Positions 10,101-20,700 of a stretch of DNA of 64,000 bases are shown here, one piece after another. The DNA lies in NCBI GenBank assembly GCA_964036045.1, contig OZ038381.1, positions 161,700,283 to 161,764,282 on the forward strand. Reading direction: 5' to 3'. The stretch is from Eutreptiella sp. 'Long Island Sound 2002' (lineage: Eukaryota; Euglenozoa; Euglenophyceae; Eutreptiales; Eutreptiaceae). The notes under the pieces were generated by a model. The model was given only the letters and a program-made list of their open reading frames with translations. It did not search any database and was not told the origin of the DNA. The position numbers and the translations under genes are program-made. The first letter of the stretch is position 1. Each line of letters begins with the position of its first letter.

Positions 10101-11764
10101 TTCACATATTGCCCAATTCCGATGGGGAGATGATAGTGGCAAGCACCCTATGACCATTTGATTGGGTGCAATTGATAGTGATGCCTGCAAGAAGCCATGA
10201 AAAGGACATGGTTGGTACTGTAAGTGAACATGTTGCACTATGTGCAATTGTCATATCTTTTACGACCTTGAAACACATGCACTCCGGTGTAAACTAGGTG
10301 GGTAGGTCTATGGAATAACATGCACCACACGTGCACCGCATACATTACTCCCTCTCACAACGCATGTAGTAGCAGCAAGCAACAGTGACTAAGAGGCTGC
10401 ACATACAACCACCCGATCCAACCCCTTGTGACCCCCCCCCCCCCCCCCCGCCTAGCGCTGGAATGAAACACCACGTTACCGTTTGCTCATGTCTAGTGTG
10501 GAACACACACAAGCTCCGTGTGCCACTTTTTCTCGTGGGTATATTTGACTTGAAAGAGCTGAACATGCTCGACGAGGGCCCGTAGAGTGGGCTAACTTGG
10601 CGGCCACCTTGCCCAAGGGTTTGTCACGAGGCTTTGCAGCACATTTGGCACGGTGCTTGGCAATTGGTCTGGCAGGGGGGGAGGGGGGCTTTTGGCAAAC
10701 AGTTTGTCTCAAGAACATGCTACATGCCTGCGAGTCTGCAATGCATGCTGGGAGGGATCGCAATCGATGCCCACTGATCTGCACGGCATGTATGCCATTG
10801 CACAACACCCATATTTGCTGGTCTGCAATACTCAGCAAGAAATGAACCTGTGTACATCAATGTCATTGGCGGGCCGCTGTAGAAGGTTTCCTTTGTTTTG
10901 GGCTTCGGAATGGGGATGACACCATGTTGCTAAGGAAGTTCACAAATTGTTGCTGCTCATTGGTTGGTCAACTTGGGCAATATCGTTCAGTGAGTGTCTA
11001 GCATGTGGCGTTTGTATCAACACTCACATTTTGCAGCAGTGTAGGCCTCCTCTAGCTGGACTCAAGGGTGGTGAACTGGTCCTGTTGGATGGTGTGCTTC
11101 GGGGTTGCATAAGTGGGGTCGCACATTCCTGCTTGTTTTGTGTCTCTACGCACCCCAAAAGGGCCAGATATTTGCAGCCCACACCGGGTTAGCAAATTTT
11201 CGCCCTGATGTTGCACCACCTTTGTGGGGCTGGTGTTTTTTGGATGCCTGCAATTTTCGCTTTTTTTTGGCTTAACTTTCTCTCCCACAGTGGTGTAGAT
11301 CATCTTTGATGCTTGACGATGACTTTACTCCTCCAAGTGAGCTAGTATGGGACCAGTGGTCAATGTTGATTTTTGCGCTTCTACTAGAACATTTGGGGCC
11401 ACATGAAATGACCACAATGAATAGTGATTGTGGTCCCCAGGGGAGCTCTGTGAAGCATGCAACTCGTGTGACTATCAGTGATATGCCCCACAACAAAACA
11501 GCGCGACAACCCTGGGGCAGACGGTGGTGTAGAGTGCAGGGGATTTCCTCACCAACCAACGGCCGGCTAGTGGCCTCGGGGGGCAATCCCACACAGGGCC
11601 AGCGGTGGTCCGTCACACTATCACATACCAACCACTGCACGTGCCCATCCGTCGCAGAAACGCTATCTCCACAGGACGTACCAAAGCTGATGTGTACTCC
11701 TTCCATCCTGAAAATTGATGGCGCTCTGAAAATCTCACCTTGTGGTATGAAGCGGATTTTGGCC
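10101..11764. other. Gene-poor stretch
   Basis: Several overlapping open frames on both strands (for example about 10476-10838 minus and 11306-11830 plus) show no recognisable domain and no strand preference. A poly(C) tract lies at about 10433-10449. I do not support a gene here. Confidence 0.35.
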
Positions 11765-11960
11765 TTTCGAGAACAAGCGGGCCTCCTACTGTGGGTAGTG
11801 GGTACTATTCAATGGCTGCATCACTTGTGATGTCCAGAGGTCAGCCCAGCCTGCTTCCAGCAATTGGAAGGTAGTCACAACAGCGCAATCCCTGCCAATA
11901 ACATGCGAAAACCGGCAGGTCATGGAACACCCCCGGGACTCCCAACTGTGCCCTTCTGCA
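11765..11960 (+). repeat. Local duplication, copy 1
   Basis: Shares AACAAGCGGGCCTCCTACTG-like, GGTCAGCCCAGCCTGC-like and GCGAAAACCGGCAGG-like blocks with 12725-12880. Its last part (GGTCATGGAACACCCC) also recurs at about 13112-13140. Confidence 0.7.
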
Positions 11961-12019
11961 CTGGTACCCGGGGTCTGCACATGCCCTCGCACACTGATGG
12001 GCTTTTGCCTGCCAGAAAT

Positions 12020-12052
12020 CTATGTGTGTGTGTGTGTGTGTGTGTTTGTGTG
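12020..12052 (+). repeat. (GT)n microsatellite
   Basis: Short interrupted TGTGTG tract, about 16 dinucleotides. Confidence 0.85.
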
Positions 12053-12724
12053 CGTGCCTGCACTGGTACATTCATCTTTACCCAGCCTCTGCACGGACTG
12101 CTGTACACACAGTTGAATAGCGGGTCAAACAGCATCGAATCATACTGGAATTGGGAAGCAGCCGGGGCAGGCTGAACAGGACCCCATTGCACAAAGATAT
12201 ATAAGATTGTGACAGACTTCCTTAATCTCGAGGCCTGCCACCCTCCCCTCTCAGAATGACACCTGCTGCAGAGGCCTTTTTGAAAGAAGAGGATCTCATA
12301 CCCGCTCATACTTGCTCATACTCGCCCATACTTCCATACTTGCCCATATTCACTCATATTGTTGCCTCATACATGCTCGTACCTGCTCATACCCCCTCTA
12401 ACGCAGTCCGAAAATGGGCAGCAACAACCCCTTCCCATGCCCACTTCCAGAAGGGCGCACCAAGCGGCACCCCAGCAGCTGGATTGCACTCTCCTCCTAT
12501 CATACCGAGTGGGGTCTGCAACAAGGGCCCTTTGCTGCAGCAGTCGTGGGTGCCAGATCACCGATAGTGACAGCAGTCCCAGCAGTCCCAGATCCCAACC
12601 TCAGGCCCCTACCGCCCCACTGTCCATAAATCCATGCCTGCCAGTCTCTGCTGAGCGCCTTACTTTGCCTCCCTCCCTCCCTCATCCCAGCCCTCCCCCT
12701 CCGTGCACTCGTTCAGGGTCCTCT

Positions 12725-12885
12725 CTGCGGCAAGCGGGCCTTCTACTGCATGCTGCGGGTATGGGCTCCGATTCAATGCCTGTACCACTTGTGGTGCCCA
12801 GGGGTCAGCCCAACCTGCCTCCAGCACTTCACACAGGATCACAACCGCGCGGGCCCTGCCAACAACGTGTGAAAAACCGGCCTTT
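12725..12885 (+). repeat. Local duplication, copy 2
   Basis: Direct copy of 11765-11915 with about 80 percent apparent identity by eye. The following minisatellite begins at its right edge. Confidence 0.7.
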
Positions 12886-12887
12886 TC

Positions 12888-13112
12888 TCCCCACCATGGG
12901 GACCCCGAGAAGGCACGGGTTATGTAGCCATATTGATCTCTCTCTACCATGGGGACCTCAAGAAGGCGGGGGTGATGTAGCCATATTGAATGATGTAGCC
13001 ATTCTGCCCAATTTAGGTCCCCTGAGAAGGCAGGGGTTAGGTAGGCATTTCTGATTTTGTCCCCGTGTGGGGACCCCCAAGAAGGCAGCAGTGATGTGGC
13101 CATTCCGCCCAC
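12888..13112 (+). repeat. About 60-bp degenerate minisatellite
   Basis: Four imperfect units built on a block like GGGGACCCCGAGAAGGCA followed by GGGTTATGTAGCCAT. The same unit occurs in reverse complement at about 48920-49060, so it is a dispersed family. Confidence 0.6.
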
Positions 13113-14140
13113 AGGTCATGGAACACCTGGGGGACTCCCACCATTGTGCAGGTCCAGCGCGGGCGATGGCATCTCCATCACGTACTCGTGCAGAGAGCGC
13201 ACATTCGACGAGGCACGGGCGCACACAGTACGTGCGCCCCATTCGGAAGGCTGCGTCATATGCGCTGTCAGCCCTGTCCCCTGCCACCCCTTCAAGCGGC
13301 CAACCCGTCCAGCCATCTTCATGGGCTGTGCCAGCGGCACACGCAGTGGCCCCCTCTGACGTTGCAGACTGATGTTGTGAGACCTGTTGCTGGCCCCGTC
13401 CCTGCCACCTCGACAAGAGGGCAGCCATCGGCGATGGAGTAATTCCACTTGCCTTGCACTGCCGTCCGTACATGCACACCAGGGCAGAGGGAGGACGGGG
13501 AGGGGGCTGGAGTCTTTTCAGAGACGCTCGCAGCGCACACACACAATATCATCGGAGTAGTCGGAGTGTACGGCTCCACTAACAACACATCCACTTTCCA
13601 GTTGCCTACTTGAAAAGGAGAGGGGGGGGGGGTCCATTCAAAGAGAGGCCGTTGTTTACTGCCTGAACTGCGAGGTTCCGCTGACTGGTAATAGGCTACA
13701 TGTTCGTGTTCAATCACTCAGCATTGTTCACTACACAAATAGAGAGTCTAGGCACTGTGCACGTGGGGGCCTTGTCTGGACACACATGCATGCCCCCCCC
13801 CCCGTCCGTTCAGGGACTGCCAAGAGATGCTTTGGAAAGGTGATTGAGCCCCCCACCCCTCCTCCGTGGGAGCCTGTGCTCTCTCCCCTTCCCTGACTGC
13901 CCCCCGCCAACGGCATTCGGAACCGCCAGTGTTCGCTCGCAAACCGTTGCCTCCTCCAACCGCCTCCCTCACCCCTGCCGACACCCCGCCACCCTCCCCT
14001 CCCTGACCGGAGGAGTGGGGGGTGGGGAAAAGAGGCCCCCCATCTCTTGAGGCAAGAGAGGGGAGGCGGGCATACGGTGATCACCAGTTCCAGCGCCTGA
14101 TACGTCGTGCCCAAGTGAGAGGATTAGAAGGGCCAAGGGA
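13113..14140. other. No gene seen
   Basis: GC-rich mixed sequence with overlapping open frames on both strands and G/C tracts near 13623 and 13793. No domain was recognised. Confidence 0.3.
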
Positions 14141-15440
14141 GGAATGAGGGGAGCCCCTCAGGCTACTGTGCTGCTGTGCCCCTCCATGAGCCCCCTCTGC
14201 ACCCCTCTGCCCCCTGCGCAGCCCCTCCCCATATCCCCCCCCCCTGCAACTGAAGTGCCTGCTTCCACTGCACATTTTCGAGACACATTGCCATTGTGGT
14301 GTGTGCCTTATCGCTGTGCCAAATGGACAGCAGTGCCGGCCCCGGTGCAGATATCGGTTTGCACCGGAGGGCATAGGATGCGCATACACATCGCACACTT
14401 TGTCACCAGCGCGAAGGTGGTTCGCAACAACATGCGGAGGCCCACCAGAAGTCGCAGTGTGCTCGTTCGGGGCAGGAATCAGGGGGACGGGGGCAGGTAT
14501 GGGATGGGCTTCAGGTTGGGGGGAGGAGGGCTGGGGGGGTGGGGAGCTGAGGCAGGGGCAGGGGGTGTAAATCTTGTTCTCGGGTCGTTCCTGAGTAGGC
14601 ATGCCATTGTGGTGTCAGCTCCTCGTGCAAGCGGCCCCGTTCGGATCCGCCCGCGTTGTTTGGACAGAGCCCTTGTTCGTGCACGACAACCTGTCAATGG
14701 CACACGTGCTGAGGAGTGCGGCCCATGGACTGATTGGGAAGTGGGACGCGTCCCGCATTTGCGGAAGGCAATTTCCGAGCGACGGGAAGGAAGGGGGAAG
14801 GCCCAGGAAAGGGAGTGCAAAGCTACGGGCATGCAGGGCGGTGGGGACGCATGAGAGACAGGGAGAAGCCCGCCACCATGCCCCTCCCGTGGGCGGAGCA
14901 TGCGACCCAGCCGCTCTCTCCCATTCCCCAGCTGCCCCCACCAAAGAAGAGGATAACCGACAGCAACTGCTCCAAACGGTTTTGCTACCCCTGGCCGACT
15001 GCTTATGCACTGCTTCTGGAATCTCCCTCTGGGTCCCCTCTCTTTCCTATGCCTCCGTGGGCACCTCCTTCACAGAATTTGTTGTTGCACATCAGACCCA
15101 GGGCTTGCGAGCGCGTGCAGCCGCTTTCGACGACGTCAGTCATCCAATCTGTGCAGCCAAGCCAACAAACCCCAGTACCAACCCCCACGCCTGTGCGCAC
15201 TACAGCACACACGAGGACCAATTTTTGTTCCACCAAAAGTGCGACCGCAAGCTGCCGCTGCCGTCCAAAACGCCGGCCCTGCCCCAGCTCATGCGCTCAG
15301 GGCTGCAATACACTTGGGATGGATATGACCGGTACCTTCCCCATTGAGGTGGCCATGCGGGTTACGGGTTACGATCATGGGTCCTATCCCCCAGGGCCCT
15401 ACCTCCGCCGTTGTCCAATCACTTGGCACCCCCAGTCCTG
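14141..15440 (+). other. GC-rich coding-like region with a Cys-cluster motif
   Basis: Long frames overlap on both strands, so reading-frame length alone means little. One plus-strand frame ending at 15441 encodes SCRCRPKRRPCPSSCAQGC near 15236-15292, spaced C-x-C-x5-C-x3-C-x3-C. This resembles Cys-cluster tails of some DNA-transposon proteins and CXC-type motifs. It is preceded by a Pro/Thr-rich linker and followed by GTFPIEVAMRVTGYDHGSYP. It may be a terminal exon of an unrecognised gene or element. Confidence 0.25.
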
Positions 15441-15996
15441 ACGTCCCTGTTTGTCCCTCAGCAGCAGGAGCAACACCTACAGAGTGTTATTGAGACCGAG
15501 TCAAAATGGTGTCAGACCCCTGACACAGAGTGCCACAGAGATGTGCCTTCTGCACAGGGGGTGGGTATGTGCGGGCTGTAAGGCCTTGGGCCACAGTTGT
15601 ACCGGCCTATGAGAGCGTTGCGAAAGGGGCTTCAACATCCTGCACCGAAGGGAGCATTGTCCTAATTCAATGTCATATCGCTGGCGTCGCAAAAGGTCAG
15701 GGGCAACCCCTCGCCCACAGCGAGAGCTTTAGAGGAATCTTTGAAACCATTTGGGGGCTGAGCCTTGCGAGGGAACAAGTGTGTGTGTGACAGGCTATTG
15801 CGTAAGGACCCCTGGGGGGGGGGGGGGGGCTGGTCAGCCCTGGCCTAGACACACCCACCCACATCAGAAAAATTGTCCTCAGGGAAAAAATGAAATTTAT
15901 CAAAGAGGCGGGAAATATGAGGCCGATTTGAGGTATACAAACTTTTTTTTGGCCTCTAGCCCCGCGGGGGGGGGGGGGGTTCTCCTTAAGCAACAG

Positions 15997-16102
<106 letters not shown>

Positions 16103-16119
16103 GTTTGGTGTGAAGATGC

Positions 16120-16700
16120 AAAAATTGTTAGCCCAGTGGCGCAGTTCATCCGCATGCTGATCCAGATTGTGCTCAGCTGTGCCCAGCTTCCGGCTGCTGG
16201 GTGTGATATGTTCGGTGATTTGGGACTCGGTGCGCAGCCCCTCCGGCCGCCTCCACATCTTCTGAATAGATTGCATGAACGTGGGGTGCAAGTCCCACTA
16301 CCGGGTGTTGGGAACCGGCTTCTGCTTCTCCTTCTCCACATGGCACTCCGAAATGGAGGCAATGTGGTGGAACATGTCCCCCACCCGTTTGGAACTCGCC
16401 GTCGGACACCAGTTTGTCCCACAGCTCATCGCCAGCGTAGTACGCGCGGCACTCCCCATGCACGTTGAACTGGCTGTTGTACTCGGAGGAGTGGGTCGCG
16501 GGAAAGAGGGGCCTCCTCGAACTACTTCTCCTCCTCCGGCGGTGGCGCAGGACCCGGAACGGCCCCATGCGGCGCATGGCGCATGTAAATGCGTAGTTGG
16601 GGGGTTCATGTGCTCTATGTATGTGGAGCTGCACCAGTACTGACGCAACTGCAGCCACACAGACGGCGCACTGCCGTCCACGCGTGAAGTGTTGTGATTG
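16120..16700 (-). other. Coding-like remnant downstream of the serpin stop
   Basis: Three minus-strand frames contain plausible protein stretches that join only with frameshifts and a stop: ECRAYYAGDELWDKLVSDGE (about 16445-16400), FHHIASISECHVEKEKQKP (about 16375-16315) and FMQSIQKMWRRPEGLRTESQ (about 16280-16225). They may be remnants of one unrecognised gene, or untranslated sequence of the serpin. Confidence 0.25.
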
Positions 16701-16758
16701 CGTACACCCGTTGTGATTTGCGGGGGCATTTGCGCAGGGGGGGAGGTGGGGTTGCTCG

Positions 16759-17043
16759 CTACGCCAACTCCGGCTCCATCACACGCCCTGTGACCAGGAG
16801 CATCCGCGTCAAACGGTCCTTCAGCACGAACAGGAACGGGTGGTCGCAGACATATGGCGGCGTGGGGCCGCGCGACGCGGACCGGGCCATGATCTCCTGC
16901 ACCTTCTGCTGCTCATCGGCCCCCTCTTCGCTGATCCTCAGGCCCACCTTCTGAAGGATCGTGGACATGTACAGCCCCGCCTCCGGCGACACGCCGGAGA
17001 AGTTGGCGTTCGTGGGGGAGAACATCGCGCGGACGCCAACGCT
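16759..17043 (-). CDS. Serpin terminal exon (reactive-centre loop and C-terminus)
   Basis: The acceptor reads TTCACAG|AGC at 17044/17043. The 94 codons encode SVGVRAMFSPTNANFSG, then strand s5A and the hinge (ISEEGADEQQK), a loop containing MARSASRGP, and DHPFLFVLKD, ending GRVMEPELA and TAG at 16761-16759. An Arg-Ser pair lies near the expected P1/P1' position, but the loop is about one residue shorter than plant serpins, so the scissile bond is uncertain. The EQQK stretch at P12-P9 is unusual, because inhibitory serpins carry Ala/Gly/Ser/Thr there. Confidence 0.9.
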   Translation of the reverse strand, partial: SVGVRAMFSPTNANFSGVSPEAGLYMSTILQKVGLRISEEGADEQQKVQEIMARSASRGPTPPYVCDHPFLFVLKDRLTRMLLVTGRVMEPELA

Positions 17044-17673
17044 CTGTGAAGGAGTGCAGCGCCGCTGGGGGGTTGGCGGTGCTTTGGGATCGGGACGGTC
17101 CGCAGCGGTACAATGCTACACTTCACCAGACGACGGACGGGACGACAGTCGACCGACAGCGCCCGGCCACTCAACAACGGCGGTTGACCAGCCCCCAGCG
17201 TTGGTTGGCGGTCAACCAGCAGTTGACATTTGACTGACTGTTGGGGGCTACGAGATGGTGGTCTGTGAATGAGCGCTGGTGTTTGGCCCGTAAGCGCGGG
17301 CCCAAGAGGGGCGTCCTCAAGGACTGAAAAAAAGGGGGACAGGAATCCTTCGTGGCAGCCCTATTTTCGATGGAGGGGGGGGGGGGGGGGGGCTTGGGTT
17401 AGGAGCCTGTATCACATTTCGTCTGCTCTTTGCCTGCAGGGCCCTGGGCAGTCCCCCTTTTTGCTGCTGCGATCGCGAAAACCCACTTGGGGGAGGGGGA
17501 GGGGGAGGGGGGACAAAAAACAAAACAAGCGCCCTTGATCGGCTCAGCTGTTTAGCCCTTCAGTCAATGGTGTCTGACTGGACAGGGACAGGGATGTCGT
17601 GTGGGAGATAAATGCGGAGTTTCAGACAGGTTGAAGTGAAGGGGGAAACATGGCATTGCTATCATGTGCTGTG

Positions 17674-17729
<56 letters not shown>

Positions 17730-20700
17730 AAGGGACACAGAAACATGCCAACACGGAGTGTTTTTCGGCGTAAGGGCGTGTGGGGGGCATATCTCTCGGG
17801 GACATTCATAACCTGCCAACTTTCTGGGTTTTGGCACTTTTCGGCACTTTCTACAACTTTTGCTTCCGTGTGCAAACATGTTGTCACCTGGGGGGGGGGG
17901 GGGGGGTATGTGTATACTTTTTGAAATCTGCAAGAAAACGCCGTTTCAGAAATGTATGGGTTTGGGGGGGAGGGGTTGACATTTTTCAGCGCAGCACAAC
18001 ACATGGGATGGTGCACACAAACACGGCACTGCACCGTTTATCCATTTTTATTCAGAATCACTGTCACTGTCAGCATTGCTTTTTTCAGGCAGGGCAGACA
18101 TCCCCCTGTTTGTGGACAGGGGCATATTTCTTCAATTTTTGCCAATCCTGCAACCTCCGTGCTTTCACTGGCACCCAACCCTCGTTAAGGGGCATGGCCC
18201 ACAGGCCATCGGTTGTGAGGTCCACGTTTCGTTGTTTGGTCAACCCCACCTTGCGCCAGGGAATCGCCTCACTGTATCCTGATTTCAGCCATACACAACC
18301 AGGATACACCCCCAGAGCGAGCCCTTTTGCGCGTCAAAGGCTTTTGTGGTGCATCCAGGGAAGCAACAGCCCGTGGCGTGAATTTGTATGAAGACATGGC
18401 AGCTGCCTGTTGACAAAAAGAGGCAGCAAACAACACAAGCATCGTCCGAAATGGACGAAAATATCAGACATGTCGTCAGTCCAGCATGCAGACCTGGGGT
18501 GTTCCAAATAGCCCTTTTCAAGGGCTTTCCGAATATACCCCACATACCCCTACCCCCGGAACACTCAGTTGGCACAAATGAGGCAACAATGGCACCGACC
18601 CCGAAAACCCAGAAAGTTGGCAGGTTCGGTACCGTCCCCGAGAGATATTCGGACAGCCCTTTGGACAGGGCTATTTGCACCACCCTGGGTCTACATGCTG
18701 AACTGCTGACAATATGATGGAGAATTTCGTCCTTTTTGGATGGTGCACGATTTGCCTGCTGCCGTATTTGCCAACGGTCACTTGCCAAGTCCGCATATAA
18801 ATTCTCCCAACGTGCTCTTGCTGTCCCTGATGCACCACATAAGCCTTTGGTTCGAAAAGGGGCATGTTCTGAAATTGTAGAAAGGGTGAGAGTGACTTGG
18901 GAACCCTGACCCAGTCCCACACCCGGGGTATGTTTGGATGAAGTCTGGCTACAGTGAGTCCATTCCTTGGTGACGTGTGCGGCTCAGCAAGCAACTGAGC
19001 ATTGACCTCACCACCAATGGGATAAGGGTGATGCCTTTGAAGACAGGGTGGGTTGCTGTTAAGAGCCCTAGGCTTCAGGATTGGCAGAACATGTCCCTGC
19101 CCAGAAACATGGTGATGGGTGCCCCAGTGTTGGCACACACACAGACAATGATGATGACTCTGAATACAGTGGTGGCTGTCCAGCCTTGCAGTGCATGTTG
19201 TGTCCCACTTGCCAATGTTGGCCCAACAATTGTAACATGACCTTTGCCCCCCCGCCCCCCCCTGCCCCGCCCCCACGCTACTCAATGGCTTTGAAACGCC
19301 ATTGTCATGCACGTTTCAAAAAAAAGAAACACCCCCCCCCCACCCCCAACCTGCCAATATTTCCACACAATGGTGTTGAATTCAGAATAACTTCCGAACA
19401 ACGACTCCAGTTTGGGATGCAACAACCCTGGGAGATATACCAAGGCATCAATTCAAGCCATGCTCAAACTGCGGAGTTCAATGTCGCCTCATTCCCACTG
19501 TGCTGCCATAACCATGAATTGGAAATTCATGTGTGCGCCTTGCAGCTGCTCTAGCACACTGATGCACAGCTTCCTCACCAGCAGATGGTCGGGCATACCG
19601 ACCAAAAGAATGGGTTACATTGCACCATTGAGCTTGTACCGAAGGGCTGAGCCGCATCCAGGGTATACAGACAAGCCACTGAAGGGACATCACCCCGCGC
19701 TCGTCTCTCCAAGTGCCTGTTCGCTTGTCGGTACGCGAAAACAGCGTGTGACAGCTCTGCCCCCCCCCCCCCCCCCCCCTGTATGGAGTCTTGTGGTGTG
19801 CTAGTTAAGAGTCAAGCACACGTCAGCACAACAAAAGCCTCATCAGTGGTACCATAGGCGCCTTTCGGTCTGGGAGAAGATTCGCAGAGGGTGCAGAACT
19901 GCTCCCAGGTACTGAGCTGCAGCAACGTTCAAATCGCAAACCTACAGAGAACACAGTGTCCATTGACACCGTGCCCCTCTCATTACGTGCCACAGTGAAG
20001 GGCCAAACACGGCACCACAAAAGCTACAACCCATCATCACAGCAGTGGTATAAGCAGCCGCCAAGCACGTGACGTACGCAGAGCAGACTAAAAAACCAGA
20101 TACCCACTTCAGGCCCTTGGGGCCTTTGGCTTAGGTCGCCCCAGCTATGGAACATGTTTTCGTGCCTCCCCACCCCTCATGTGGTTGCCTAGTGGGGTGT
20201 TGGCTGTGAGGGGGCGTCAATACAGCCCCCCGCCACTGGGAGGGGAGGATTCAACGGGCAGGGCTATTGGGCAGTCACTATAAAGTACTGCTCTGTGTGC
20301 GCAAGTTGTATTCTCTGTGTGTTCAGGGCGGCAACATTTTGAGCGTAAGAATCACACTTTCCCGATGATACACAAATCCGCCAGAAAAAGAAAGGAGGGG
20401 CGTGCGGCTGACGCAAATGCTACAGCCTTTGGTGCCCCAGAACCCCAGGGGGTCGAATCTAGGGGTTTGGGTCTATACATGGCGAATAAAAGGGGAGGGG
20501 CTCCCATTGACCCTTCGCCCTTCCATTGAGAACCTCTGCCTACCACACAGCACTGCGTCACCGCAACGCTTTCCCATGATGGCGACACCTGCAGGGGCTG
20601 CACCAGCTCGTGACCGGTCTCAATTTGGAACCGCGGCAGGTGCACATGGGTCTTGCGCTTGAGGGCCATCATCAATTTCGTGTTGACTTGGTTGAGGTCG

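Noticed and set aside
11272-11830. Overlapping 140-175 codon frames on both strands
   Set aside because: No domain, no splice-site support and no strand preference; the plus frame runs into the 11765 duplication.
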